Below, in pieces: positions 44,347-52,670 of a stretch of 64,000 bases of DNA (its first letter is position 1; each line of letters starts with the position of its first letter). A program made the translations under genes and the position numbers. The stretch lies in assembly GCF_009720145.1 (NCBI RefSeq), contig NZ_CP046253.1, forward strand, positions 744,001 through 808,000, written 5' to 3'. The stretch comes from Sphingobium sp. CAP-1. GTDB lineage: Bacteria > Pseudomonadota > Alphaproteobacteria > Sphingomonadales > Sphingomonadaceae. The notes beneath the pieces were generated by a model that was not told where the DNA came from, ran no database searches, and saw nothing but the letters and a program-made list of their open reading frames with translations.

Positions 44347-44811
44347 ATGACTACCATGCCCGACAGAAAGCCGGTCGACCTGCTGCCCGATCCCCGCCTC
44401 AGCGGCATCGACGGCCTGGTCGGCTTTCACATCCGGCTGGCGAGCGCGGCGGTCTACCAGCATTTTACCGAAACGTTCAGCGATCTTGGCCTGACCCAGA
44501 AACAGGTCGCGATCCTCTGGCTGATCGAGGATCAGCCCGGCATCGCCCAGGCCGATATCGGACGGCGGCTGCGCATGGACCGGGCCAGCGTCATGGCGAT
44601 CGTCAACCGGATGCAGGATCGCGGCTTCCTGAAACGCGGCGCATCCGCGCACGACCGGCGGCGCCAGACGCTCAGCCTGACCGATGCCGGCGCGGTCGAA
44701 CTGCGCAAGGCCCGCGCCAGCATCGCCGCCCACGAAGCCTGGCTGAAAGCGCGCTTCACGGCGGAAGAAACGGCATCGCTGATGGCGCTGCTCCGCCGCA
44801 TCTATGTCTGA
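44347..44811 (+). CDS. MarR family transcriptional regulator (1)
   Basis: 154 residues from MTTMPDRKPVDLLPDPRL. The winged helix is visible as LTQKQVAILWLIEDQPGIAQADIGRRLRMDRASVMAIVNRMQDRGFLKRG (landmark, about residues 50-99), and the wing as HDRRRQTLSLTDAG. It is 45% or so similar by eye to the second MarR gene at 51325. Divergent from the stilbene dioxygenase, it probably represses it through the site at 44275-44295 until an aromatic ligand binds. A nearby ATG (44356) is an alternative start. Confidence 0.88.
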   Translation: MTTMPDRKPVDLLPDPRLSGIDGLVGFHIRLASAAVYQHFTETFSDLGLTQKQVAILWLIEDQPGIAQADIGRRLRMDRASVMAIVNRMQDRGFLKRGASAHDRRRQTLSLTDAGAVELRKARASIAAHEAWLKARFTAEETASLMALLRRIYV

Positions 44812-45049
44812 TCGCCCCCCGGCCTGAGCGCGGCGCCAGCGCGCCGCTGACGCTGGTATCGGCAATACCCCCATCCGCCATACCGTCAGTTTTTACCGCC
44901 TCGCCAGCGACTTGAATATCGCGACAATGGCCCGTGACGGGCGCTTATCCGCTTGCAACGATCGTTATTGTATGTCTTACTAACAATTATAGCGAGGAAC
45001 GCCGGCCACCATCCATAGGGGCGGGGCCGGATCAGGAGAGGAATATTCC
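44812..45049. other. intergenic region before the GST operon
   Basis: Contains GC-rich inverted repeats near 44820-44870 that may end the MarR transcript, then an AT-rich promoter region with the operator-like site 44967-44987 and a likely -10 element around ATTATAG (44986-44992). No gene longer than the leader at 45050 is convincing. Confidence 0.5.
44967..44987. promoter_or_regulatory. 21-bp operator-like site 2 (GST operon)
   Basis: ATTGTATGTC-T-TACTAACAAT: an imperfect palindrome of form ATTGTnnGT...ACnnACAAT, about 120 bases before the LigF-like GST gene and 63 bases before the leader ORF. This copy is used here as the reference for the other sites. Confidence 0.7.
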
Positions 45050-45112
45050 ATGGACCATGATCGTCCTGTGCCGCCGCTGCGCGGCGTCCGGCGGGAGGCG
45101 CACGCGGCATGA
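45050..45112 (+). CDS. possible 20-residue leader peptide upstream of the GST genes
   Basis: A short frame, MDHDRPVPPLRG followed by an Arg/Ala-rich end, has a strong ribosome-binding site (AGGAGAGG, eight bases before ATG). Its TGA overlaps the GST ATG (ATGA), so translation could be coupled. The GST has its own GGGAGG ten bases upstream. It may be a true leader or only a fortuitous frame; no similar peptide is known to me. Confidence 0.35.
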   Translation: MDHDRPVPPLRGVRREAHAA

Positions 45113-45876
45113 GCAACGTCACCCTCTATCATTGGGAACCCAATGCCAATTCGGGCAAGCCCATGCTGGCGCTGTTCGAAAAGGGCGTCGCCTTTGACAG
45201 CCATTATCTCGACCTGCTGAATTTCGACCAGCACAGGCCCGACTATCTGGCGGTCAATCCGCTCGGCACCATTCCCGCCATGTCCCATGGCGACAGGGTG
45301 CTGACCGAATCCACCGCCATCATGGAATATGTGGACGAAGCCTTTGACGGCCCGCGCCTGATGCCGGCCGATCCGGTCGACCAGTGGCGCACGCGCTGGT
45401 GGATGAAATTCCTCGACCAGTGGCTCGCCCCCAGCTTCTCGATGATCGGCTGGAGCGTGTTCGTCGGCCCCTCGGTGCGCCAGAAAGACCCGGCCGAACT
45501 GGAGGCCGCGATCGACCGCATCCCCATGCCCGAACGTCGGGTGGCGTGGCGCAAGGCGATCAACGGCGCCTTCTCGCCGGAGGAAATGGCCGAATCGCAG
45601 CGGCGCGTGGCGCTCGGCATCTCTTATCTGGAACAGGCGCTGGGCCAGCGCCAATGGCTGGCGTCGGACAGCTATGGCCTCGCCGATATCAACGGCTTCA
45701 ACCTCGCCTACGCCATGCCGTTGTCGCAGCCGCAACTGTGTAACGATAGCCTCACCCCCAATATCATGCGCTGGCTGCGCGCCATCTATGCGCGCCCCGC
45801 GACCCGCGCCTGCTGGGCGCTGGGCCGCACCGACCTCGCCCGCCGCATCTCCCTGCTCGAAAGCGAACCCGCATGA
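45109..45876 (+). CDS. glutathione S-transferase, LigF (beta-etherase)-like
   Basis: 255 residues. The N-terminal thioredoxin fold starts VTLYHWEPNANSGKPMLALFEKG, aligned with LigF's ANSxKP with the catalytic-type Ser at residue 15 preceded by Asn. VNPLGTIPAM and LTESTAIMEYVDE form the glutathione site. The C-terminal part has FSMIGWSVFVG and IPMPERRVAWRKAINGAF, which mirror the STIGW and IPEQQLKWRRARNGF blocks of LigF. LigF cleaves the beta-aryl ether of lignin dimers using glutathione. Whether this one does is not proven, but the branch is clear. Confidence 0.85.
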   Translation: MSNVTLYHWEPNANSGKPMLALFEKGVAFDSHYLDLLNFDQHRPDYLAVNPLGTIPAMSHGDRVLTESTAIMEYVDEAFDGPRLMPADPVDQWRTRWWMKFLDQWLAPSFSMIGWSVFVGPSVRQKDPAELEAAIDRIPMPERRVAWRKAINGAFSPEEMAESQRRVALGISYLEQALGQRQWLASDSYGLADINGFNLAYAMPLSQPQLCNDSLTPNIMRWLRAIYARPATRACWALGRTDLARRISLLESEPA

Positions 45877-46622
45877 CCGCCATTCTCTATCATGGCCAGC
45901 CCAATGGCCCATCCTTCACCGTCCTGGCGGCCGCCTTCGAAAAGGGCGTCGATCTGGATCTGCGCGCGATCGATCTGGTCGCCGGCGAGCGCCACGCCGC
46001 CGCCCTGCCCCACGTCCTCGAAGTCGACCAGTCGATCGAGGGCGAAGGGCCGGTGCTGGTGGTGGACGGCGTCGCCATGACCGACAGCGTTTTCCTCGCC
46101 TGCTATCTGGACGAAGTGGGCGCCGGCCCGGCGATCCGCCCGGCCGATCCCTATGCCCGCTGGCAGATGATGGCCTGGTGCCGCTATATGATCGAGCGGG
46201 TCGCGCCGGCCGCCGCCGCGCTCGGCAATGCCGCCACGCCGCCCCCCGTCGTCCCGGCCGGGATCGCCAGCGCCGATCTCGAAGCGCGCTGGCAGGCCGC
46301 CGTCGACGGCCGCGCCGACGCCGCCCACCTCGCCGACAGCCGCGCCAAGATAGCGCAGGCGGTCGAGAAGGTTGAGGCGCAACTGGCCGACGGCCGCGAC
46401 TGGCTGATGGGCGATTTCTCGATCGCCGATCTGGAAACCCATGCATGGCTCGGCGGGATGCGCGTCCTGTTGCCCGACGCCTTCGCCGCGTCGCCGCGCA
46501 CCGACGCCTGGGAAGCGCGGCTGCGCGCCCGTCCCACCGTGGCGCGGGCGCTGGGCCTCGCCACCGTGCCAAAGCCGGAAACCATCTGGGCGCCCGGCCC
46601 GGAGATCAACCGCTGGGGCTGA
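45873..46622 (+). CDS. glutathione S-transferase family protein
   Basis: 249 residues, ATG overlapping the preceding stop. The N-terminal domain reads TAILYHGQPNGPSFTVLAAAFEKGVDLD with Ser at residue 14, similar in layout to the LigF-like neighbour, and GPVLVVDGVAMTDSVFLACYLDE holds the glutathione-site Asp-Ser. The C-terminal helical domain has DWLMGDFSIADLETHAWLGG. It is more diverged than the first GST, so the two may form a heterodimer or act on successive compounds, as LigE/LigF/LigG do. Inference. Confidence 0.82.
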   Translation: MTAILYHGQPNGPSFTVLAAAFEKGVDLDLRAIDLVAGERHAAALPHVLEVDQSIEGEGPVLVVDGVAMTDSVFLACYLDEVGAGPAIRPADPYARWQMMAWCRYMIERVAPAAAALGNAATPPPVVPAGIASADLEARWQAAVDGRADAAHLADSRAKIAQAVEKVEAQLADGRDWLMGDFSIADLETHAWLGGMRVLLPDAFAASPRTDAWEARLRARPTVARALGLATVPKPETIWAPGPEINRWG

Positions 46623-46626
46623 AGCG

Positions 46627-48188
46627 ATGCGCGCGATCGACTATTTCGACCGGGGCCATGATATGGCCCCCGACCACCCTTGCCTGATTGATGCGGAGAG
46701 CGGCGAGACGCTGAGCTTCGCGCAGGTCCGGGCGCTGACGCTGCGGATCGCCGCCGCGCTCCATGCGGCGGGTTTCCGCGATCAGCAACCAATCGCGCTC
46801 TATGGTCCCAACAGCGCCACGATGATGGTCGCTTTGCTCGCCATCTGGCGCGCCAATGGCCAGTGGGTGCCGGTCAACACCCGCAACGCGATCGACGCCA
46901 ACGCCGCCTATCTCGCCTATGTCCGCTGCGGCTGGCTGTTCTACCACAGCAGTCAGGGCGACGATGTGGCGCAGCTCAAGGCGCGCGTCCCCGGCCTCAC
47001 CCGCTTCATCTGCCTCGACCGTCCATGGGACGGCGATCCCTCGCTCGACCAGTTCATCGCGAACGGCGAAACGAACAGCTTGCCCGATTTTTCCGACCCC
47101 TTCGGCAAGCCCGACGATATCGTCGGCCTCTTCCCACCGGCGGCACCACCGGTCCGTCCAAGGGGGTGGTCGTCACCAACCTCGGCTGGGGCACGATGAT
47201 CGAGACGCTGGCGCAGGCGGTCGACGGCAAAACCGCCACACCTGTCTCGCTCGTTGTCGCGCCGATCACCCATGCGGCGGGTCCGGTGGCGCTCGCCACC
47301 CTGTCGCTGGGCGCGACGCAGGTGATCCTGCCCGGCTTCGACGCCGCCGCCGTGCTGGACGCGATAGCGCGCCACCGCATCACCCATGTCTATATGCCGC
47401 CGACCGCGCTCTACAGCCTGCTCGACGCGCCGGAACTGGCCGACAGCGATACCAACTCGTTGAAAATATTCCTTCTGGTCGGATCCCCCGTTTCCCCGGA
47501 GAAACTTCGCCGCGCGGTCGAAACCTTCGGCCCCTGCCTCTGTCAGGCTTATGGGCAGGTCGAATCCCCCATGATCGTCACCTGGCTTTCGCCCGAAGAT
47601 GTCGCCGCGGCGGCAGCGGGCGACCGGCCCGAACGGCTCGCCAGTTGCGGCCGGCCCAGCCGGTCGGTGACGGTCGGAATCATGGACGATGACGGCCAAA
47701 TGCTGCCCGATGGCACGGCCGGCGAACTGGTGGTGCGCGGCGTCCTCGTCTCGCGCGAATATTATGACATGCCCGGCGCCACCGCCGAAATCCGCACCCA
47801 TGGCTGGCACCATACGGGCGACATCGCCCGGCGCGACGCGGACGGCTATCTCTATATCGTCGATCGCAAGAAGGACATGGTCGTATCCGGCGGCTTCAAC
47901 ATCTTCACCGCCGAGGTGGAGGCCGCCGTCACCGAACTCGCCGCCGTGCGCGAATGCGCCGTCATCGGCATCCCCCATGAAAAATGGGGCGAGGCGGTCC
48001 ACGCCATTGTCGTCGCCGACAATATCGGGGAAATGGAGATCATCGCCCATGCCAAGGCCCGGCTGGGCGGGGTGAAGGCGCCCAAGAGCGTCGCCTTCGT
48101 CCCCGCCATCCCCCGGACCGCCGCCGGAAAGATGGACAAGAAAACCCTGCGCGCCGCTTATTGGACCGGCGCGCGGATGGTCAATTAA
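46627..48188 (+). pseudogene. acyl-CoA synthetase (AMP-binding), split by a one-base frameshift
   Basis: Frame 1 starts MRAIDYFDRGHDMAPDHPCLID and reads normally to DDIVGLFP at about 47135. Then the protein continues in frame 3 as TGGTTGPSKGVVVTN, through YGQVESPM, GYLYIVDRKKDMVVSGGFNIF, to the C-terminal PRTAAGKMDKKTLR. Together they make a full ANL enzyme of about 520 residues. The shift is at the CCC run 47133-47135, where one more C would restore the frame. It falls exactly on the ATP-binding A3 loop, so the unrepaired protein would be inactive. True mutation and sequencing error look equally possible. Confidence 0.85.
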
Positions 48189-48238
48189 GTGCGTTGCGAC
48201 GGATGAAAACATCCGCGCCACAGATGGAGAGAATGACG

Positions 48239-50437
48239 ATGCGGGTCGCGATTGCGCTGTTGCTGGGAACCAGTCTGGCCCTGTCGGCCTGTGGGCGAAA
48301 TAGCAACCAGACCGAAGCGGCGGCCGCCGCCGGGGTCGACGCCGCCCGCATCATCGCGGCCAAACCCGCCGAATGGCTGTCCACCGGCCGCACCTATGAC
48401 GAACAGCGCTTCAGCCCGCTGTCCGCTATCAATCAGGACACGGTGGGCAAGCTGGGCCTCGCCTGGTCCGCCGACATGGACAGCAATCGCGGGCAGGAGG
48501 CGACGCCGCTGTTCATCGACGGCATCCTCTATGTCTCCACCGCCTGGAGCATGGTGAAGGCCTATAACGCGCGCAGCGGCAAATTGCTCTGGTCCTATGA
48601 CCCGCAAGTGCCGCGCGACACGCTGGTCAAGGCGTGCTGCGACGCCGTCAATCGTGGCGTGGCGGCATGGGGCGACAGGATCTTCGTCGGCACGCTGGAC
48701 GGCCGGCTGATCGCGATCGACCGCAAGAGCGGCAAGCCGGTGTGGAGCGTCGTCACGCTCGACCAGACGAAAAATTACACCATCACCGGCGCGCCGCGCG
48801 TGGTGAACGGCATGGTCGTCATCGGCAATGGCGGTGCGGAGTTCGGCGCGCGCGGCTATGTCGCCGCCTATGACGCCGATACGGGCAAGGAGCGCTGGAA
48901 ATTCTACACCGTCCCGGCCCAGCCCGGCACCGAAAAGGAACCGGATTATCTGAAGAAGGCTGCCGCGACATGGTATGGCGAATGGTGGAAGCAGGGCGGC
49001 GGCGGCACCGTGTGGGACGCCATGGCCTATGACCCGGAGCTTGACCTGCTCTATATCGGCGTCGGCAATGGATCGCCCTGGAATCAGGCCTATCGGTCGG
49101 ATGGCAAGGGCGACAATCTCTATCTCTCCTCGATCGTCGCGGTCCATGCGAAAACCGGGGAATATGCCTGGCATTATCAGACCACGCCCGGCGATAGCTG
49201 GGACTTCACCGCCACCCAGCATATCATGCTGGCCGACATGGACATCGGCGGACAGAAGCGGAAAGTGCTGATGCAAGCGCCCAAGAACGGCTTCTTCTAT
49301 GTGCTGGACCGCACCAACGGGAAATTGCTGTCGGCGAAGAATTTCGTGCCGGTCAACTGGGCCAGCGGCATCGACATGCAGACCGGCCGGCCGATCGAAA
49401 ACCCGCAAGCCCGCTATTACCGGACCGGCAAGCCCTTCATCGGCTCCCCCGGCGCGACCGGCGCGCATAGCTGGCACCCGATGGCCTTCGATCCCAAAAG
49501 CAAGACCGTGTTCATTCCCGCCAATCTCGCCGCCTTCCCCTATATCCCCGAAAAGGGATGGAAGGCGGCCAAGCTGGGCTTCAACGTCGGGGTAGACATT
49601 GCCGCCGCCGCCATGCCCGCCGACAAGGCCGTGCGCGACGCCGCGTTGAAAGCGACCACCGGCGCGCTCATCGCCTGGGACCCGGTCGCGCAAAAGGAAA
49701 AATGGCGCGTCTCCTATAAGGGGCCATGGAATGGCGGCCTGCTGGCGACCGGCGGCGACCTGGTGTTTCAGGGCACCGCGACCGGCGATTTCAACGCCTA
49801 TGCGAGCCAGGACGGCCGCAAGCTCTGGTCCTTCCCGGCCCAGACCGGCATCGTCGCCGCGCCGATCAGCTATGAACTGGACGGGCAGCAATATGTGGCG
49901 GTGATGGCGGGCTGGGGTGGCGTCTGGGCGCTGGCCCCCGGCATCCTCTCGGACAAAAGCGGCCCCAGCCGCAATATCAGCCGGCTCTTGGTGTTCAGGC
50001 TGGATGGCAAGGCCGCCCTGCCCGCAGCCCCACCGCTGGCGCAGATGCCGCTCGACCCGCCGCCCTCCACCGCCAGCGCGACGGACATTGCGGCAGGCGG
50101 CGCGCGCTTCGGCCGCTATTGCAGCACCTGCCATGGCGACGCCGCGATCGGCGGCAGCATCGTCCCCGACCTGCGCCGCAGCGCGGCCTTGAACGACAAG
50201 GCGACATGGCGGATGATCGTCCATAACGGCGCCTTGAAGGATAATGGCATGGTCAGCTTCGCGTCGATCTTCTCCGCGCCGGAGATCGACACCATTCGCG
50301 CCTATGTTATCCATCGTGCCAATGAGGACAAGAAACTGGAAAGCGCCCCCCAATGCCCGTTGATCCCGCCAAAGTCCTCGCCATCGACGTTCATGTCCAT
50401 GCCGAAGTGTCGTGCCACGATCCCGAAGACCCGGTGA
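48239..50437 (+). CDS. quinohemoprotein (PQQ and heme c) alcohol dehydrogenase
   Basis: 732 residues from MRVAIALLLGTSLALSACGRNSN; a lipobox-like LSAC (Cys18) suggests a lipid-anchored periplasmic protein. The PQQ propeller begins ADMDSNRGQEATPLF, with the vicinal disulfide in VKACCDAVNRG, W-motif repeats, and Trp in WNGGLLATGGDLVFQGTATGDF. A C-terminal cytochrome c domain has YCSTCHGD. It oxidises alcohols or aldehydes and passes electrons to cytochrome c. GGAGAG seven bases upstream sets the start. The tail runs 85 bases into the next gene. Confidence 0.9.
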   Translation: MRVAIALLLGTSLALSACGRNSNQTEAAAAAGVDAARIIAAKPAEWLSTGRTYDEQRFSPLSAINQDTVGKLGLAWSADMDSNRGQEATPLFIDGILYVSTAWSMVKAYNARSGKLLWSYDPQVPRDTLVKACCDAVNRGVAAWGDRIFVGTLDGRLIAIDRKSGKPVWSVVTLDQTKNYTITGAPRVVNGMVVIGNGGAEFGARGYVAAYDADTGKERWKFYTVPAQPGTEKEPDYLKKAAATWYGEWWKQGGGGTVWDAMAYDPELDLLYIGVGNGSPWNQAYRSDGKGDNLYLSSIVAVHAKTGEYAWHYQTTPGDSWDFTATQHIMLADMDIGGQKRKVLMQAPKNGFFYVLDRTNGKLLSAKNFVPVNWASGIDMQTGRPIENPQARYYRTGKPFIGSPGATGAHSWHPMAFDPKSKTVFIPANLAAFPYIPEKGWKAAKLGFNVGVDIAAAAMPADKAVRDAALKATTGALIAWDPVAQKEKWRVSYKGPWNGGLLATGGDLVFQGTATGDFNAYASQDGRKLWSFPAQTGIVAAPISYELDGQQYVAVMAGWGGVWALAPGILSDKSGPSRNISRLLVFRLDGKAALPAAPPLAQMPLDPPPSTASATDIAAGGARFGRYCSTCHGDAAIGGSIVPDLRRSAALNDKATWRMIVHNGALKDNGMVSFASIFSAPEIDTIRAYVIHRANEDKKLESAPQCPLIPPKSSPSTFMSMPKCRATIPKTR

Positions 50438-51225
50438 TGGCCAAATATTTCGACGCCGCCTCCACCTATTTCAAGGCGGATCGCAAGCGGCCGACCATCC
50501 CCGAAACCATCGCTTATTATCGGGCGCAGAATATCGCCTTCTGCCTGTTCACCGTCGATTGCGAGAGCGGGATCGGGGCCAGGCGGATCAGCAATTATGA
50601 AGTGGCGGAACTGGCCGCGAACGACAGCGACATCGTCATCCCCTTCGCCTCGATCGACCCGCGCAAGGGGAAGTTCGGCGCGCGCGAAGCCCGCGACCTG
50701 GTCGAGAATTACGGGGTAAAGGGCTTCAAATTCCATGGCATCATGCAGGATTGCCATCCGGCCGACCGGGTCGCCTATCCCATCTATGAAGTGATCGCGG
50801 AACATAAGCTGCCCGCCATCTTCCACACCGGCCATTCGGGCATGGGGACGGGAATGCGCGGCGGCGGCGGCGTGCGCCTGAAATATGGCCAGCCCATATT
50901 GGTGGATGATGTCGCGGTCGACTTTCCCGACATGAAGATCATCCTGGCCCATCCCAGTTGGCCCTGGACCGACGAAAGCCTGTCGATGGCGCTGCACAAG
51001 GACAATGTTTTCATGGACCTGTCGGGATGGTCGCCCAAATATTTCCCGAAACAGGTGATCCAGTACGCCAATACCCAGCTCAAGCACAAGATGCTGTTCG
51101 GTTCCGACTGGCCGCTCATTCGCCCGGAAAAATGGATCGACGCCGCGCGCGAAGCCGGCTTTCGCGAGGACGTGCTGCCACTCATCATGAAGGATAATGC
51201 AGTCAGGCTGCTGGGGCTGGGATGA
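50353..51225 (+). CDS. amidohydrolase (ACMSD-like, Amidohydro_2)
   Basis: 290 residues. Metal ligands of the TIM-barrel family are visible: DVHVHAEV (HxH, about residues 12-14), KGFKFHGIMQ, the His of IFHTGHSGMGTG, ILAHPSWPWTDE and LFGSDWPLI with the Asp. Relatives decarboxylate aromatic acids (gamma-resorcylate, 5-carboxyvanillate) or hydrolyse ring-cleavage products. In this island a step on a vanillin-type or ring-cleavage acid is likely, but the substrate is open. Its start lies inside the end of the quinohemoprotein gene in another frame. Confidence 0.85.
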   Translation: MPVDPAKVLAIDVHVHAEVSCHDPEDPVMAKYFDAASTYFKADRKRPTIPETIAYYRAQNIAFCLFTVDCESGIGARRISNYEVAELAANDSDIVIPFASIDPRKGKFGAREARDLVENYGVKGFKFHGIMQDCHPADRVAYPIYEVIAEHKLPAIFHTGHSGMGTGMRGGGGVRLKYGQPILVDDVAVDFPDMKIILAHPSWPWTDESLSMALHKDNVFMDLSGWSPKYFPKQVIQYANTQLKHKMLFGSDWPLIRPEKWIDAAREAGFREDVLPLIMKDNAVRLLGLG

Positions 51226-51251
51226 ACCCGCACTTGAATTACAGGTCAGAT

Positions 51252-51272
51252 ATTATATGCATGACTGACATA
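51252..51272. promoter_or_regulatory. 21-bp operator-like site 3 (second MarR gene)
   Basis: Starts ATTATATGCATGACTGACA. It agrees with site 2 at 14 of 21 positions and keeps the TATG and ACTnACA parts. It lies 52 bases before the MarR ATG, as in autorepression. Confidence 0.5.
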
Positions 51273-51324
51273 TTTCGGCGCGACATGACTTGACCTTGTC
51301 GCCGTCCAATAGCATCGGGCAGTG

Positions 51325-51792
51325 ATGAGCGACCCCACCAGACAGGCCAGCACGAACCCGGCGCGGATGCCCGACACCGTGCTGGACCTGCACCTCCGAC
51401 TGGCGCAGAGCGCGACGCAGCGCCAGTTTTCTGAAGTTTTCGGCGATCTTGGCATCACCCAGACGCAATTGACCACCCTGCTGCTGATCGCCGACAATCC
51501 CGGCACCTCGCAGGCCGATATCGGCCGCGCGCTGCAAATGGACCGCGCCACAGTGATGGGCATCATCAATCGTCTGGAAGGGCGCAGCCTGATCGAGCGG
51601 GGCCAGTCGAGCGAGGATCGGCGACGGCAGACCCTCTATATGACGCCGGCCGGAACCGCGATGCTGCCGGTCGCGCGGGACCGCAGCGCACAGGTCGGCC
51701 AATGGCTGCGCGAACGCTTTTCAGACGCGGAATTTCTGATGCTCGGTGCGCTGCTGAAGCGCATCCACGGGGTCGATATCGGCGGCTTTTAA
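51325..51792 (+). CDS. MarR family transcriptional regulator (2)
   Basis: 155 residues from MSDPTRQASTNPARMPD. Winged helix: LGITQTQLTTLLLIADNPGTSQADIGRALQMDRATVMGIINRLEGRSLIERG (landmark) with wing DRRRQTLYMTPAG. It is a close paralogue of the MarR at 44347; helix 4, which reads DRATVMGIINRLE here and DRASVMAIVNRMQ there, is nearly the same, so both could bind related operators. A GTG just before the ATG is an alternative start. Confidence 0.88.
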   Translation: MSDPTRQASTNPARMPDTVLDLHLRLAQSATQRQFSEVFGDLGITQTQLTTLLLIADNPGTSQADIGRALQMDRATVMGIINRLEGRSLIERGQSSEDRRRQTLYMTPAGTAMLPVARDRSAQVGQWLRERFSDAEFLMLGALLKRIHGVDIGGF

Positions 51793-51800
51793 CGTTTTTC

Positions 51801-51850
51801 CTGCGCAGGCGGGAACCCGGTTCCATCATGTCAACCGGGGTCCGCCTGCA
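51801..51850. repeat. inverted repeat between convergent genes
   Basis: GCAGGCGGGAACCCGG (51805-51820) and CCGGGGTCCGCCTGC (51835-51849) form an imperfect stem with a 14-base loop. It lies between the MarR gene and the convergent NTF2-like gene and may end both transcripts; it also resembles dispersed sphingomonad repeats. Confidence 0.6.
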
Positions 51851-51891
51851 CGGGCGACAGGCTGCGCTTCAGCCTTTGACCTGGATGCGTT

Positions 51892-52605
51892 TCAACCCGG
51901 CGCGTCCTGCGCCAGCCTGTTGCCGAAACGGGGATGCGCGAAATGCATCGGCACGTCATGGCGATAGGGCCAGGTCGGGCGATGGGTGCTGGCGGGCAAC
52001 AGCCGGTCGGGACCGATCGGATCGGCCGGAAAAGTCGTCGTCGCGGGCTGAAGATGGGCATGGGTATGCGCCCAGCCCTGCTCATAATCGCCCTGCCACT
52101 GCATCATATAGTCCAGTCGCTTGATCTTCCACACGCCGTCCTCGCGGACATAGTCATTTTCGTAAATGCCCGCCTCCATGAACTGCTGCGGCATCCCTTC
52201 CTCACGCGTCTCCTGGAAATCATCGTGCCAGCCGCCGAACAACATGCCCCTGAAACGGCCCTTCGCCGTCTGCCGGTCGGGTGCGACGGTGATGATGTCC
52301 TGCATCTGGAAATGGTCGAGCAGCAGGCCATGGACCGGCCCCGGCCGGCCGCCGGTGAAACGCTGCGCGATCCAGTCACCATAAAGACGTTTGACCCCGG
52401 CATGGCCGACATATTCGCCCGACAGAAAGACGACGACGCCGTCCTGCGCGAACAGGTCGGCAACCTGATCGGGCCGGTTGAAATCGATATAATAGCCATA
52501 GGCCCAATGCAGCCGCCGGATGGCGTTCACATCCTCCAATTCCCCGATCCGGTGGTCGAGCGCGTCGATCCGCGCGGCAAGCTGGGCGGAATCTGGTTCT
52601 GGCAT
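51892..52605 (-). CDS. NTF2-like (SnoaL_4) protein, candidate diarylpropane lyase (LdpA-type)
   Basis: 237 residues. The NTF2/SnoaL fold is recognisable from EDVNAIRRLHWAYGYYIDFNRPDQVADLFAQDGVVVF, through GRFRGMLFGGWHDDF, to YVREDGVWKIKRLDYMMQWQGDY. LdpA of N. aromaticivorans and Sphingobium SYK-6 is an NTF2-superfamily enzyme that turns a beta-1 lignin dimer into lignostilbene plus formaldehyde without cofactor. Lignostilbene is the substrate of the NOV1-type enzyme encoded here. So this is a strong candidate for the feeding step, though many NTF2-like proteins do other things. It is divergent from an SDR, with operator site 4 between. Confidence 0.7.
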   Translation of the reverse strand: MPEPDSAQLAARIDALDHRIGELEDVNAIRRLHWAYGYYIDFNRPDQVADLFAQDGVVVFLSGEYVGHAGVKRLYGDWIAQRFTGGRPGPVHGLLLDHFQMQDIITVAPDRQTAKGRFRGMLFGGWHDDFQETREEGMPQQFMEAGIYENDYVREDGVWKIKRLDYMMQWQGDYEQGWAHTHAHLQPATTTFPADPIGPDRLLPASTHRPTWPYRHDVPMHFAHPRFGNRLAQDAPG

Positions 52606-52624
52606 CCTTCTCTCTCCTGCTGTA

Positions 52625-52645
52625 TTTATATGCTATACTAACAAA
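52625..52645. promoter_or_regulatory. 21-bp operator-like site 4 (NTF2-like/SDR)
   Basis: Ends ATACTAACAAA and keeps TATATG in the left half; 15 of 21 positions agree with site 2. It lies in the 65-base space between the two divergent genes and could control both. Confidence 0.55.
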
Positions 52646-52670
52646 TAAATCACCTTTGCCGAGAGGAAAT

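Noticed and set aside
46863..47130. Upstream part of the frame that carries the second half of the CoA synthetase
   Set aside because: Before the frameshift point the real protein is in another frame; a start at 46863 would give unrelated Arg-rich text.
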